Assembly (NCBI RefSeq): GCF_003581615.1
Contig: NZ_QXFH01000072.1
Location: forward strand, 1 to 64,000
Direction of reading: 5' to 3'
Length of the DNA: 64,000 bases
Origin: Flagellimonas lutimaris
GTDB lineage: Bacteria; Bacteroidota; Bacteroidia; Flavobacteriales; Flavobacteriaceae
This document shows, piece after piece, positions 55,760 to 64,000 of this stretch. Positions within the stretch are counted from its first letter, which is position 1. Each line of letters starts with the position of its first letter. The position numbers and the translations under genes were made by a program. Under the pieces are notes generated by a model. It was not told where the DNA came from. It did no database searches and saw nothing but the letters and a program-made list of their open reading frames with translations.

Positions 55760-57214
55760 ATGAAAACGAAATACATCGATTTAATCGAGCAAACTTATGA
55801 TTTCCCACAAGAGGAATTTCAATTACAGGACAACAAATTACAGTTTCACGGAATTGACCTCTATGAGTTGGTGCAGCGTTATGGAGCACCATTAAAGTTT
55901 ACCTATTTGCCCAAAATATCGGATAATATCCAAAGGGCGAAGGGTTGGTTCAACTCAGCCATTAAAAAGCATAAGTATGCCGGTAAATACAACTACTGCT
56001 ATTGTACTAAAAGCTCCCATTTTGAGCATGTTTTGAATGAAGCCCTTAAAAATGATATTCATATCGAAACTTCGTCGGCCATTGATATCAATATTGTAGA
56101 GTATTTGAAGAATGCAGGTAAAATCACAAAAGACACTTATGTAATCTGTAATGGCTTTAAGCGTGATCAATACATTCAAAATATTGCTGGACTGATTAAC
56201 CGGGGGCATCGTAACTGTATCCCTATAATTGATAACTACGAGGAGATAAACTTGTTGGGAGAAGCTATCGAAGGAAAATTCCAAATCGGCATCCGAATTG
56301 CATCAGAAGAAGAACCCAAGTTTGAGTTTTATACGTCTAGATTGGGTATCGGTTATAAGAACATTGTGCCTTTCTTCAATCAATCTATAAAACCCAACGA
56401 TCAAGTCGAATTGAAGATGCTTCATTTCTTTATCAATACGGGTATTAGAGACACGGCCTATTATTGGAACGAACTTTTAAAGTGTTTGAAGGTATACATC
56501 GACCTGAAAAAGGTGTGCCCAACTTTGGATAGCCTTAACATCGGTGGTGGGTTCCCTATCAAAAACTCCTTGGTGTTCGATTATGATTATGCGTATATGG
56601 TGGATGAAATTATTCATCAAATAGGCCAAGCGTGTGATGAGGCAGGAGTGGAGGTACCGAATATTTTTACCGAGTTCGGAAGCTTTACCGTTGGAGAAAG
56701 TAGTGGAAACATTTATGAGGTTCTCTATCAAAAACAGCAGAACGACCGTGAAAAATGGAATATGATCAATTCATCTTTCATTACCACCATGCCCGATTCC
56801 TGGGCGATCAGTAAAAGGTTCATTATGCTGGCCATCAACCGTTGGAACGAGGAATATGAGCGTGTACTTTTAGGTGGACTTACCTGTGATAGCGACGATT
56901 ACTACAACTCGGAGCAGCACATGAACGCCATTTATTTGCCCAAATACAAAAAGGATAAGCCGCTTTACATTGGATTCTTTAATACAGGGGCGTACCAAGA
57001 AACCATTGGAGGCTTTGGCGGGTTACAGCATTGTTTGATTCCCACCCCAAAACATATTCTCATTGACAAAGACGAGGAAGGGAATATAAAAACATCGGTA
57101 TTTGCCGAGCAGCAAACCGCTGGCGAGTTTCTTTCGATTTTGGGATACGGAAGCAAAAAGCCTGTAGAGGTGCCGGTAGAGGCCAATGAATTGCCAGTGC
57201 CCAGCAATAATTAA
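55760..57214 (+). CDS. speA: Arginine decarboxylase (PLP, alanine-racemase fold)
   Basis: A 484-residue cytoplasmic enzyme of the fold-III decarboxylase family, close to the short Bacteroidota-type SpeA in length. The PLP lysine is K84 in YCYCTKSSHFEH. IGIRIASEEEP and SRLGIGYKN line the barrel, GGGFPIKNS is the phosphate-binding loop, and C376 in GGLTCDSDD is the catalytic cysteine. It would convert arginine to agmatine. The agmatinase gene 20 bp downstream supports arginine over ornithine or diaminopimelate as substrate. It is the first gene of a six-gene operon. Confidence 0.88.
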   Translation: MKTKYIDLIEQTYDFPQEEFQLQDNKLQFHGIDLYELVQRYGAPLKFTYLPKISDNIQRAKGWFNSAIKKHKYAGKYNYCYCTKSSHFEHVLNEALKNDIHIETSSAIDINIVEYLKNAGKITKDTYVICNGFKRDQYIQNIAGLINRGHRNCIPIIDNYEEINLLGEAIEGKFQIGIRIASEEEPKFEFYTSRLGIGYKNIVPFFNQSIKPNDQVELKMLHFFINTGIRDTAYYWNELLKCLKVYIDLKKVCPTLDSLNIGGGFPIKNSLVFDYDYAYMVDEIIHQIGQACDEAGVEVPNIFTEFGSFTVGESSGNIYEVLYQKQQNDREKWNMINSSFITTMPDSWAISKRFIMLAINRWNEEYERVLLGGLTCDSDDYYNSEQHMNAIYLPKYKKDKPLYIGFFNTGAYQETIGGFGGLQHCLIPTPKHILIDKDEEGNIKTSVFAEQQTAGEFLSILGYGSKKPVEVPVEANELPVPSNN

Positions 57215-57234
57215 AAAAGGAATTATCATAAAAG

Positions 57235-58107
57235 ATGAAAACAGAAAAAACATATGCTGGTATTCCAAAGGAATACGGCATGTCAGAAAAGACCAAAGTA
57301 GTACTCTTGCCAGTTCCTTATGATGGCACCAGTACTTGGGGAAAAGGCGCAGACAAAGGTCCAGAAGCCTTTTTGGAAGCCTCGGAAAACATGGAGGTAT
57401 ACGATATTGAAACAGATAGTGAAGTATACAAGCAAGGCATTTACTTAGCAGAAGCCATTGAAGATTTTGAAACTCCGGACACCATGGTTGAAGCAGTGCG
57501 CAAAACCGTAAAGGAGTACATCAATCGCAACAAACTGGTAACGATGGTGGGAGGGGAGCATTCCATTTCCATAGGGGCGATAAGAGCTTTTAATGAATGT
57601 TTTGAAGACCTTACCGTACTTCAGATTGATGCGCATGCCGATTTGCGCAAAGAGTACGAAGGCACAAAATACAATCACGCCTGTGCATTGTACGAGGCCA
57701 ACGAAACTACAAATTTGGTGCAAGTGGGCATTCGCAGCATGGATCATGCCGAAACCTTGGTAATGGATCGCGATAGAGTGTTTTTTGCCCACGAGATGGT
57801 TTCCGATGATTTTTGGATGGATTCCGCTTTAGACCTAATGACGGACAATGTCTACATCACTTTTGATTTGGATGCATTTGATCCATCCATTATGCCATCA
57901 ACTGGAACGCCAGAGCCAGGCGGACTGCTGTGGTACGAAACCCTTGACTTTTTACTTCGGGTTTTTAAAGAAAAGAATGTAGTTGGTTTTGATATTGTGG
58001 AACTCTGTCCAAATGATATCGATAAATCATCGGATTTCTTGGCGGCAAAGCTCTATTATAAAATGTTGAGCTATAAATTTTCAGATAACAACGAATTCAC
58101 GGAGTAA
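57235..58107 (+). CDS. speB: Agmatinase (ureohydrolase family)
   Basis: A 290-residue enzyme with all binuclear manganese ligands: His in VGGEHSISIGA, QIDAHADLR, and FDLDAFDPSIMP. AHADLRKEYEG and the ending EKNVVGFDIVELCP are typical of bacterial agmatinases. It would convert agmatine into putrescine and urea. It follows arginine decarboxylase by 20 bp and precedes the deoxyhypusine-synthase-like gene, giving a putrescine-producing pair with a likely downstream user. Confidence 0.92.
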   Translation: MKTEKTYAGIPKEYGMSEKTKVVLLPVPYDGTSTWGKGADKGPEAFLEASENMEVYDIETDSEVYKQGIYLAEAIEDFETPDTMVEAVRKTVKEYINRNKLVTMVGGEHSISIGAIRAFNECFEDLTVLQIDAHADLRKEYEGTKYNHACALYEANETTNLVQVGIRSMDHAETLVMDRDRVFFAHEMVSDDFWMDSALDLMTDNVYITFDLDAFDPSIMPSTGTPEPGGLLWYETLDFLLRVFKEKNVVGFDIVELCPNDIDKSSDFLAAKLYYKMLSYKFSDNNEFTE

Positions 58108-58160
58108 ACCTTTGAAGCAAATACACATACTTCAAAAATTCCAAAAACATAATAATTACA

Positions 58161-59135
58161 ATGAGTAATAAAGGAGAAATATCACAATTCATACAAAAAT
58201 ACTTTTTGCACTTTAACTCCGCCGCTTTGGTGGATGCTGCCAAAGGTTACGAAGACCAGTTGAACAAGGGGGGCAAAATGTTGGTTTCCTTGGCAGGGGC
58301 AATGAGTACTGCCGAACTCGGCAAAATATTTGCGGAAATTATCCGTACTGATAAAGTTCATATTGTATCCTGCACGGGAGCGAACCTCGAGGAGGATTTA
58401 ATGAACTTGGTGGCACATTCCCACTATAAAAGAGTGCCCAACTACAGGGATTTGACTCCCCAAGAAGAGTGGGATCTTTTGGAGAAAGGCCTTAACCGAG
58501 TCACAGATACCTGCATTCCCGAAGAAGAAGCCTTTAGAAGGTTGCAGAAGCACATTTACGACATCTGGAAAGAGGCCGAAGTCAATGGAGAGCGCTACTT
58601 CCCGCATGAGTATATGTACAAACTATTGCTTTCCGGTGTATTGGAGCAATATTACGAAATAGACATTAAGGATTCCTGGATGTACGCAGCCGCTGAGAAA
58701 AACTTGCCTATTGTGGTCCCAGGTTGGGAAGACAGTACTATGGGCAACATTTTTGCCAGCTACGTGATCAAAGGAGAGCTAAAAGCGAGCACCGTGAAAT
58801 CAGGTATTGAATACATGACCTTTTTGGCCGATTGGTATATGAAAAACTCGGAGAATGGCATTGGATTCTTCCAGATTGGTGGAGGTATTGCAGGGGATTT
58901 TCCTATATGCGTAGTACCAATGCTCTATCAAGATTTGGAACAAACAGAAACTCCGTTTTGGAGCTATTTCTGCCAAATCAGTGATTCCACCACAAGCTAC
59001 GGGTCTTATTCCGGAGCAGTGCCCAATGAAAAAATCACTTGGGGCAAATTGGATATCGACACCCCAAAATTCATTGTAGAATCGGACGCGACCATCGTGG
59101 CGCCTTTGATTTTTGCTTACCTATTAGACATGTAA
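58161..59135 (+). CDS. speY: Deoxyhypusine-synthase-like protein, possible homospermidine synthase (SpeY type)
   Basis: A 324-residue Rossmann-type protein of the DHS family. NAD-binding features include VSLAGAMSTAELGK and SCTGANLEEDL, and TTSYGSYSGAVPNEKITWGKL matches the DHS segment ending in D-S-x-S-G-A-R-P-D-E-x-x-S-W-G-K. The lysine that forms the enzyme-substrate imine in DHS (in GGGVVKHH) is replaced by Gly245 in IGGGIAGDF. Bacteria lack eIF5A, and a DHS homologue (SpeY) is needed for homospermidine synthesis in Anabaena; flavobacteria are known to contain homospermidine. With SpeA and SpeB upstream, use of putrescine to make homospermidine is likely but the missing Lys leaves the chemistry open. 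Confidence 0.82.
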   Translation: MSNKGEISQFIQKYFLHFNSAALVDAAKGYEDQLNKGGKMLVSLAGAMSTAELGKIFAEIIRTDKVHIVSCTGANLEEDLMNLVAHSHYKRVPNYRDLTPQEEWDLLEKGLNRVTDTCIPEEEAFRRLQKHIYDIWKEAEVNGERYFPHEYMYKLLLSGVLEQYYEIDIKDSWMYAAAEKNLPIVVPGWEDSTMGNIFASYVIKGELKASTVKSGIEYMTFLADWYMKNSENGIGFFQIGGGIAGDFPICVVPMLYQDLEQTETPFWSYFCQISDSTTSYGSYSGAVPNEKITWGKLDIDTPKFIVESDATIVAPLIFAYLLDM

Positions 59136-59137
59136 CC

Positions 59138-59443
59138 ATGAGAAAAACACAAACAACTGTTTTAAAAAGAGTAATTGTCGATTATAAAAAGTTGGACAAT
59201 ACCATGTTGAATCTTCTTGTGGAAAAGTTTCCTGATGGGTACGATGATGATGACATTGTTACCTATAGAAACGCTAGTAAGGAAGTAGTGGAATGCGTTG
59301 AGGTTCGCACCGAAGACACTGCTTACTTAATCAAAGTAAGTAAGCGTTTGGTAATGGCCATGGAGGATTACGAAGAGTCTGAAAACGATGATGATGAGCC
59401 ATCTTTGGATGCTGAAGAACTAGAGGCTTCGGAAGAAGAATGA
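59138..59443 (+). CDS. Small protein with acidic C-terminal tail ending SEEE
   Basis: A 101-residue protein starting 2 bp after the SpeY-like stop (an earlier in-frame ATG inside that gene is rejected). The first 75 residues are a compact mixed domain (TTVLKRVIVDYKKLDNTMLN, then YLIKVSKRLVMAMEDY). The last 25 residues are almost entirely acidic and end EELEASEEE. I do not recognise a named family. The tail resembles the C-terminus of ribosomal protein S6, the classic RimK substrate, and a RimK-type ligase is encoded two genes downstream. Confidence 0.75.
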   Translation: MRKTQTTVLKRVIVDYKKLDNTMLNLLVEKFPDGYDDDDIVTYRNASKEVVECVEVRTEDTAYLIKVSKRLVMAMEDYEESENDDDEPSLDAEELEASEEE

Positions 59444-59474
59444 TATCAATTTTCACATAAAATAATTTACCAAA

Positions 59475-60260
59475 ATGGTATCAAAAGCAATGGCCCTGCA
59501 CTTGGCGGCGAGTATCAATATTCCTGCATGCAGGACAGCTTTGAACAAAGAATTGGTTTATGGTGATAGGGATGAACTTTTTTATTCCGATGCATCACGT
59601 TACCTTTATGTCTTCAGATATGGTGTGGTTTCGTTTTTTGGGTATACCGAAGGAGAAATATCACAACTTTTAATGGAAATCAAACCGTTTTGCGAGGAAT
59701 GGAGGCAATCCGATATCACCGAAACCATGGAAATGGAATTGGTGTCCAACCGCGAAAGGGCAGTGATAAATAATGACAAGTTGATATTGCCAAAATCCAA
59801 TGTAGAAGGTATCCGTTTGGCATTGTTGCATTTGTCGCAATCCGTAGCATTGGATCATTACGCAGGGCTCTCGGAACAGGCGATGAAGGAAACCCGACAG
59901 CACACCACCTATCTGGAACAAAAGGGAAAGTTGGATATAGGCGGAAAGAAATTAAAAAGGCATATTGCCAAGGTATTGAACATTAACAACCAAATTTCTG
60001 AAAACCTCTATATTTTTGACTCCCATGAAGTAGTTTGGGAAGATTTGGAGCTCGACAGGTTGGACAAAGGTTTAAAGCAAATCTTTGATTTAAAGGAGCG
60101 GTATAGAAATATAAAAGAACAAGGTGTAGTGATCAAGGAAAACCTAAGTTTGTTCATGAACATTATGGATCATAGGGAAAGCAGTAGGCTCGAGTGGATC
60201 ATAATAATTCTGATTTTGGTCGAGGTCGTGGACTTGTTCATTATGCGATTAATCAATTAA
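59475..60260 (+). CDS. RMD1/YagE-family (DUF155) membrane-anchored protein
   Basis: A 261-residue protein of the RMND1/Rmd1 family. [23 protein letters not shown] near residue 40 (read as [18 protein letters not shown]) is the family hallmark, the middle is helical and charged ([27 protein letters not shown]), and [24 protein letters not shown] at the C-terminus is the typical final membrane helix. Mitochondrial relatives support translation and the yeast ones affect meiotic division, but the bacterial role is unknown. It lies between the acidic protein and the glutamate ligase in the operon. Confidence 0.88.
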   Translation: MVSKAMALHLAASINIPACRTALNKELVYGDRDELFYSDASRYLYVFRYGVVSFFGYTEGEISQLLMEIKPFCEEWRQSDITETMEMELVSNRERAVINNDKLILPKSNVEGIRLALLHLSQSVALDHYAGLSEQAMKETRQHTTYLEQKGKLDIGGKKLKRHIAKVLNINNQISENLYIFDSHEVVWEDLELDRLDKGLKQIFDLKERYRNIKEQGVVIKENLSLFMNIMDHRESSRLEWIIIILILVEVVDLFIMRLIN

Positions 60261-60273
60261 ATACATATTAGTT

Positions 60274-61644
60274 TTGAGCGATTTTAAAATATTGGGTAGC
60301 GAAGAATGGTGCCAGTTTGATGATTTGAGAATTCCGGCCATAAAGGCCAGAGTGGATTCCGGAGCAAAAACATCATCCATACAAGCCAGTAAAATCAAAA
60401 TTTTTAATAAAGGACTGGAAGAGTGGGTACGGTTCGAGGTAAGCCCCGTTCAAGACAATAGGAGTATTTCTATCTTATGTGAGGCCAAGTTGGTCGATGT
60501 ACGGAATGTAAAAAGTTCACAAGGTATTGCGGAAGAGCGTCCTGTAATAAAGACTAAAGTAAATATTGATGGGGATGCTTTTGAAATTGAATTGACATTG
60601 GCCAATAGGGATACCATGGAGTATCGCATGCTATTGGGGCGTGAAGCCATTAATGGAAGGTATTTGGTAGACCCGTCCCAAAGTTTTATTCAAGGAGATA
60701 TTACCGAGGAGCAATTGCAAGAGAAGTATAAACCTTTTACAACGGAGAAGAAGGGACTTCGCTTGGGACTTTTGGCAAGTAATCCAAACTTGTACAGCAA
60801 TAAAAGAATTATTGAGGCAGGCGAAATGCGGGGCCACAAAGTGGTTTTTCTGAATGTGGAACACGTTTATATGAAATTAGATGCCGCAACTCCTGAAATT
60901 AGGTACCGTGGCGGAAACATTTTGGATAAGTTCGATGCCGTGATTCCAAGAATAAAACCAGCTGTTACTTTTTACGGTTGTGCTTTGCTACGACAGTTTG
61001 ATACCCTGGGTGTCTATTGTTTAAACTCTGCCGATTCCATTGGTAGGTCAAGGGATAAACTTTTTGCCTCGCAATTATTTTCCAAAAACGATATTCACAT
61101 ACCCACTACGGGCTTTGCCAAGTCCCCGATGGATACCAAAGACCTTATCCGTATGGTGAGTGGGGCTCCATTGATTATTAAATTGCTGGAAAGTACCCAA
61201 GGAAAAGGAGTAGTACTTGCCGAAACCAATAAGGCTGCCGAGAGTGTAATCAATGCCTTTAAAAGTGTGCAGACCAATATTTTGGTACAAGAATTCATTA
61301 AAGAAGCCAACGGGCACGATATCCGTTGTTTTGTGGTGAACGGAAAAGTAGTAGCCTCCATGCAGCGTACTGCCCAAAAAGGTGAGTTTAGGGCAAATAT
61401 TCATCAAGGTGGTGCCGCATCTAAAGTTAAAATAACTCCCGAGGAACGAAAGTTGGCCATTAAATCTGCAAAAGTGTTCAATTTGGATGTTGCAGGGGTA
61501 GATCTTATCCGTTCGAACAAAGGGCCTTTGTTGTTGGAAGTAAACTCTTCACCAGGACTTCAAGGAATAGAAAATACCACAGGGAAGGATATTGCCAACG
61601 TAATGATTGAGACCATCGAGAAAAAATTGAAATATAAGCAATGA
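60274..61644 (+). CDS. rimK: RimB-like aspartic-protease domain fused to RimK-type glutamate ligase, TTG start
   Basis: A 456-residue fusion. Residues 1-140 form the RimB/ATP-dependent zinc-protease-like domain ([19 protein letters not shown], then [17 protein letters not shown]), a retropepsin-like fold with the DSGA motif. Residues about 160-456 are an ATP-grasp ligase: [16 protein letters not shown], the ATP-binding [29 protein letters not shown] and the metal site [14 protein letters not shown]. Such enzymes add glutamates to protein or peptide C-termini, and the protease domain may trim them. The start is a TTG at 60274, since no ATG lies between it and the upstream stop. It is the last gene of the polyamine operon. 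Confidence 0.88.
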   Translation: MSDFKILGSEEWCQFDDLRIPAIKARVDSGAKTSSIQASKIKIFNKGLEEWVRFEVSPVQDNRSISILCEAKLVDVRNVKSSQGIAEERPVIKTKVNIDGDAFEIELTLANRDTMEYRMLLGREAINGRYLVDPSQSFIQGDITEEQLQEKYKPFTTEKKGLRLGLLASNPNLYSNKRIIEAGEMRGHKVVFLNVEHVYMKLDAATPEIRYRGGNILDKFDAVIPRIKPAVTFYGCALLRQFDTLGVYCLNSADSIGRSRDKLFASQLFSKNDIHIPTTGFAKSPMDTKDLIRMVSGAPLIIKLLESTQGKGVVLAETNKAAESVINAFKSVQTNILVQEFIKEANGHDIRCFVVNGKVVASMQRTAQKGEFRANIHQGGAASKVKITPEERKLAIKSAKVFNLDVAGVDLIRSNKGPLLLEVNSSPGLQGIENTTGKDIANVMIETIEKKLKYKQ

Positions 61645-61672
61645 GCCTATCTTAAATATTCAATGATTTGAT

Positions 61673-61705
61673 ATTCAATTGATTATTCAATTGATTATTC
61701 AATTT
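61673..61705. repeat. 12-bp tandem repeat, about 2.7 copies
   Basis: ATTCAATTGATT is repeated head to tail at 61673-61684, 61685-61696 and, partly, 61697-61705, just after the rimK-type gene. It is AT-rich and short; probably slippage-derived. Confidence 0.7.
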
Positions 61706-62033
61706 TAGATGTGTTTTCCTACGCAAGCCTCTCAAAATCCAAATATAAATTGAAAACGGGCATTCGTTAACGGAGAAGCCCCATTTGTTAATTACACCCT
61801 TTCCGAATCAAGGGACAATGGTATGTTTGTATCAGTTAACGCAAAGCTTTACAGCTTAAGTTAAAACCTTTAATAGGATGGGGTGATTATAGGGTACTTA
61901 GTGTTCTTTGCCTAATGTCTTATTTCTAATAAGGTTTACGTTGCTCCAAGGGGTTTTTGAGGTTGAGCCCCTTGGTTGTAACGGTTTTATTAAGATCAAA
62001 TATATGTTCCCATAAATTTGACCTACTTTTTCG

Positions 62034-62062
62034 AAAAAGAGCCGTTTTTTACGGCTCTTTTT
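62034..62062. terminator. Hairpin terminator with symmetric A/T flanks
   Basis: AAAAAGAGCCG at 62034-62044 pairs perfectly with CGGCTCTTTTT at 62052-62062 around a TTTTTTA loop. It would end transcription from the left (the operon or a small RNA) before the trxB promoter. Confidence 0.8.
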
Positions 62063-62170
62063 TATTTGGAGAAGCTTCAAATAGTACCAAAAGGTAATAT
62101 CATTCACAATTGTTCACATCTTTTAAGAAAACCAAAAAAATCTTGGGTGTAAGTTTTTGGACAAAAAACC

Positions 62171-62178
62171 TACTTTTG
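62171..62178 (+). promoter_or_regulatory. -7 promoter element TACTTTTG of trxB
   Basis: An exact TAnnTTTG match 27 bp before the trxB ATG. TTG at 62143-62145 is a possible, rather distant -33 element (25-bp spacer). Confidence 0.5.
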
Positions 62179-62205
62179 TAAAGTAACATTTCAGGAAGAA
62201 GATTT

Positions 62206-63174
62206 ATGTCAGAACAAGTGGAAAGAATCAAAACATTGATTATAGGATCAGGGCCAGCAGGTTATACTGCGGCAATTTATGCCTCCAGGGCAGATTTAAA
62301 ACCAGTATTATATACCGGTATGGAACCTGGCGGTCAGTTGACCACGACTACAGAGGTGGACAACTTTCCGGGCTATCCAGAGGGAATTGATGGACCAGCC
62401 ATGATGATGCAGTTGCAGCAGCAAGCCGAAAGGTTTGGTACCGAAGTAAGAATCGGTATGGTGACCGCAGTAGAATTAAGCGATGAGATAGGAGGTATTC
62501 ATAAAATTACAGTAGATGACTCTACGCAATTGGAAGCAGAAACCGTTATTATCTCAACTGGAGCTTCTGCCAAATACTTGAATATACCAAGTGAGCAGCG
62601 ATTGAGAGGTGGTGGTGTATCTGCCTGTGCCGTTTGTGATGGGTTTTTCTATAAAGGTCAGGATGTGGCCATTGTAGGTGCCGGAGATACCGCTGCTGAA
62701 GAAGCATCTTACTTGGCGAATATCTGTACAAAGGTTACCATGTTGGTTCGTAAAGACCATATGCGAGCATCAAAAGCTATGCAGCATAGAGTAAACAGTA
62801 TGGATAATATTGAAATCCGATACAATACCGAAGTAGATGAGGTATTGGGTGATCAGGTGGTTGAAGGTATTAGGGTGGTGAACAATCAAACTGGGGACAA
62901 AGAAGAGATTCCTGTTACCGGATTGTTCATTGCTATTGGACATAAACCCAATACAGACATATTTAAAGGACAATTGGATATGGATGAAACAGGTTACATT
63001 ATAACCCAGCCCAAATCCACTAAAACGAACAAGCCTGGTGTTTTTGCAAGTGGCGATGCACAGGATAAAATATACCGACAGGCAGTTACTGCTGCAGGTA
63101 CAGGTTGTATGGCGGCATTGGATGCAGAAAGATACTTGGCAGCTGTTGAGAGCAAGGAAATGTTGGCATCTTAA
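62206..63174 (+). CDS. trxB: Thioredoxin-disulfide reductase
   Basis: A 322-residue FAD/NADPH enzyme of standard length. FAD binding is by GSGPAGYTAAIYASRA near residue 13, the redox pair is C141 and C144 in ACAVCDGFF, NADPH binding is by VGAGDTAAEEASYL, and the C-terminal FAD motif is GVFASGDAQDKIYRQAV. It reduces thioredoxin in the cytoplasm. It has its own promoter element and ends at a strong terminator. Confidence 0.97.
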   Translation: MSEQVERIKTLIIGSGPAGYTAAIYASRADLKPVLYTGMEPGGQLTTTTEVDNFPGYPEGIDGPAMMMQLQQQAERFGTEVRIGMVTAVELSDEIGGIHKITVDDSTQLEAETVIISTGASAKYLNIPSEQRLRGGGVSACAVCDGFFYKGQDVAIVGAGDTAAEEASYLANICTKVTMLVRKDHMRASKAMQHRVNSMDNIEIRYNTEVDEVLGDQVVEGIRVVNNQTGDKEEIPVTGLFIAIGHKPNTDIFKGQLDMDETGYIITQPKSTKTNKPGVFASGDAQDKIYRQAVTAAGTGCMAALDAERYLAAVESKEMLAS

Positions 63175-63195
63175 AAGTCAATTCATTAGAAAATA

Positions 63196-63227
63196 AAAAA
63201 AGGCACTGAATTTTCAGTGCCTTTTTT
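63196..63227. terminator. Bidirectional terminator between trxB and the convergent gene
   Basis: AAAAAAGGCACTGAA at 63196-63210 pairs perfectly with TTCAGTGCCTTTTTT at 63213-63227 around a 2-nt loop. The A-run and T-run make it usable from both sides. Confidence 0.88.
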
Positions 63228-63239
63228 GTTGATTGTAAC

Positions 63240-63683
63240 TCAATCAATCCGCTTGTAATTCTCTGAAAAAGTTCTGTTGCCATCCGAGTCAACCGTAATT
63301 TGACTGAATGTATCTTCTTTTAGAATAAGTTCGAAAGTAAAGTTTCGCATGGTATCCAATGCTTTCATCATATCGTCGTCACCATATTCAATCACCTCAA
63401 TTAAAGAGTTGCCCGCTACCCTGTAAGAACCATACCCAAATCTTCCATTGGGTTCATCTGGCACATATCGGGTCCACATAATTTTCTCTTTGGAATACAT
63501 TTTTACTTGTCTGTATCCATCCGATTTTTTAATGGTATCTATAACGTTTTCTCCGTCATAGTTGTAAAAACTTTGTAACTCCCATGTACCTTCGATACTT
63601 GGTTTGGTTGTTTCGTGTCCTTTAAAGCTTCCCGCGATTAAGAAAATAAAAACGAGAGTAAAAAGTAAAACTGATTTTTTCAT
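63240..63683 (-). CDS. Secreted lipocalin-like (DUF4488-like) protein
   Basis: A 147-residue protein with a signal peptide (MKKSVLLFTLVFIFLIAGSF). The mature part opens with EGTWELQSFYNYDGE, the G-T-W start of lipocalin-like barrels, followed by alternating strands (GYRQVKMYSKEKIMWTRYV, FGYGSYRVAGNSLIEVIEY, FTFELILKEDTFSQITVD). Family members are small exported barrels of unknown ligand. It converges on trxB at the shared terminator. Confidence 0.75.
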   Translation of the reverse strand: MKKSVLLFTLVFIFLIAGSFKGHETTKPSIEGTWELQSFYNYDGENVIDTIKKSDGYRQVKMYSKEKIMWTRYVPDEPNGRFGYGSYRVAGNSLIEVIEYGDDDMMKALDTMRNFTFELILKEDTFSQITVDSDGNRTFSENYKRID

Positions 63684-63867
63684 AATGCCCTACTTTTAAA
63701 AGTGTTAGAATATCTAAAAGGTAAGAATAAATATTAATAATATTAAATTTAAGAGCTGTAAAAATGAATCTAATTCATATTTCTCCCTTTATTTTTGATA
63801 AATTCATAATGTAGGATTTTTTGGTTGATTGAGAATCGTTTACCAATAGGTGATTATATCCATCTTG

Positions 63868-64000
63868 TTATTTTAAATGCCTTTTAAGATTGTAAATCAA
63901 TCTTCGGATATCATCTTTTGTATGATATGCACTCAAAACAATACGACTGACGATTGGCCCGTTTTCATCAGGGTAATTAAAATTGGTGAAAATAAATCCA
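63868..64000 (-). CDS. PLP-dependent transferase, C-terminal fragment (cut by window edge)
   Basis: A minus-strand frame open to the window end encodes 43 residues: GFIFTNFNYPDENGPIVSR, then IVLSAYHTKDDIRRLIYN and LKRHLK before the stop. The F-T-N, S-R-I-V-L-S-A-Y-H-T-x-D-D-I-x-x-L pattern is the usual C-terminal end of fold-I aminotransferase-like enzymes of the 2-amino-3-ketobutyrate ligase/8-amino-7-oxononanoate synthase/serine palmitoyltransferase group. The substrate cannot be told from this piece. Confidence 0.6.
   Translation of the reverse strand, partial: GFIFTNFNYPDENGPIVSRIVLSAYHTKDDIRRLIYNLKRHLK

Larger units (their letters stand above)
61645..62205. other. Gene-free region with several hairpins before trxB
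   Basis: 561 bp with no convincing coding frame. It holds a 12-bp tandem repeat (61673-61705), an 8-bp perfect stem CCAAGGGG (61946-61953) with CCCCTTGG (61978-61985), and a terminator at 62034-62062. The stretch from roughly 61760 to the terminator could be a small RNA gene; nothing in it matches a family I recognise. Confidence 0.4.

Noticed and set aside
58161..59135. True deoxyhypusine synthase acting on an eIF5A-like protein
   Set aside because: Bacteria lack eIF5A, and the imine-forming Lys is replaced by Gly245.
59039..59137. N-terminal extension of the acidic SEEE protein into the SpeY-like gene
   Set aside because: The extension overlaps the conserved end of the SpeY-like enzyme and its residues do not resemble the rest of the protein; the ATG at 59138 fits operon spacing.
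61673..61705. Tandem repeat considered as a CRISPR or iteron array
   Set aside because: The unit is only 12 bp, has no spacers, and under three copies are present, with no cas or replication gene nearby.
61898..62107. 69-codon minus-strand frame before trxB
   Set aside because: It runs through a terminator hairpin and AT-rich DNA, and its sequence shows no protein-like pattern.

Overview
The window looks like the chromosome of a marine Flavobacteriaceae member (phylum Bacteroidota). Supporting signs are AT-rich DNA, almost no Shine-Dalgarno sequences, matches to the Bacteroidota -7 element TAnnTTTG (for example at 47041, 43022 and 62171), many signal-peptidase-II lipoproteins with acidic residues just after the lipobox cysteine, a large beta-glucan locus, a triple-tyrosine propeller regulator and a plug-only TonB-domain protein. 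There are no rRNA, tRNA, CRISPR or phage genes. The only mobile trace is the C-terminal tail of an IS3-type transposase at the left edge.

Layout. 1-7300: transposase remnant, gene-poor stretch, exported macroglobulin/plug protein, then a plus-strand redox group (flavin split-barrel protein, GAPDH-like enzyme, Old Yellow Enzyme, thioredoxin-like protein). 7500-11600: minus-strand small genes (YHS protein, NTF2-like, ECF sigma factor, GNAT, isochorismatase-like hydrolase, 1-Cys peroxiredoxin). 11670-20400: a sensory block with a LytTR response regulator, a REC-LytS-type kinase, a 1922-residue pseudokinase-ATPase-TPR-GAF-histidine kinase-REC hybrid and an AraC regulator. A pair of LytTR-like direct repeats lies upstream of the hybrid kinase. 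An exported paralogue of the isochorismatase-like hydrolase follows.

21670-42904 is the most distinctive region: a beta-1,3(1,6)-glucan utilisation locus. In order it encodes a one-component propeller regulator, a clan GH-A hydrolase apparently fused to an outer-membrane beta-barrel, a carbohydrate-binding lipoprotein, a GH16 lipoprotein, a 1230-residue PKD/CBM lipoprotein, a GH149/161-type beta-1,3-glucan phosphorylase, a GH17 lipoprotein, a GH30 lipoprotein, a GPH-type sugar symporter and a cytoplasmic GH17. There is no SusC/SusD pair, so the barrel fusion is a candidate outer-membrane entry route. Three copies of the 9-mer ACCTCAACA lie between the regulator and the first structural gene. 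The inferred flow is surface cleavage, passage through the outer membrane, symport of oligosaccharides, then cytoplasmic hydrolysis and phosphorolysis to glucose 1-phosphate.

43000-55300: BNR/sortilin-like repeat protein, a small divergent DinB/WYL/AlkB group, a vanadium-haloperoxidase-like lipoprotein with an outer-membrane beta-barrel partner, a secreted EEP-family protein, and a two-gene molybdenum hydroxylase. 55760-61644: one tight operon with arginine decarboxylase, agmatinase, a deoxyhypusine-synthase-like protein lacking the catalytic lysine, an acidic protein ending in SEEE, an RMD1/DUF155 membrane protein and a RimB-RimK fusion glutamate ligase. 62206-64000: thioredoxin reductase, a small secreted lipocalin-like protein and the end of a PLP-dependent transferase. 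All family assignments come from reading motifs; no database search was run.
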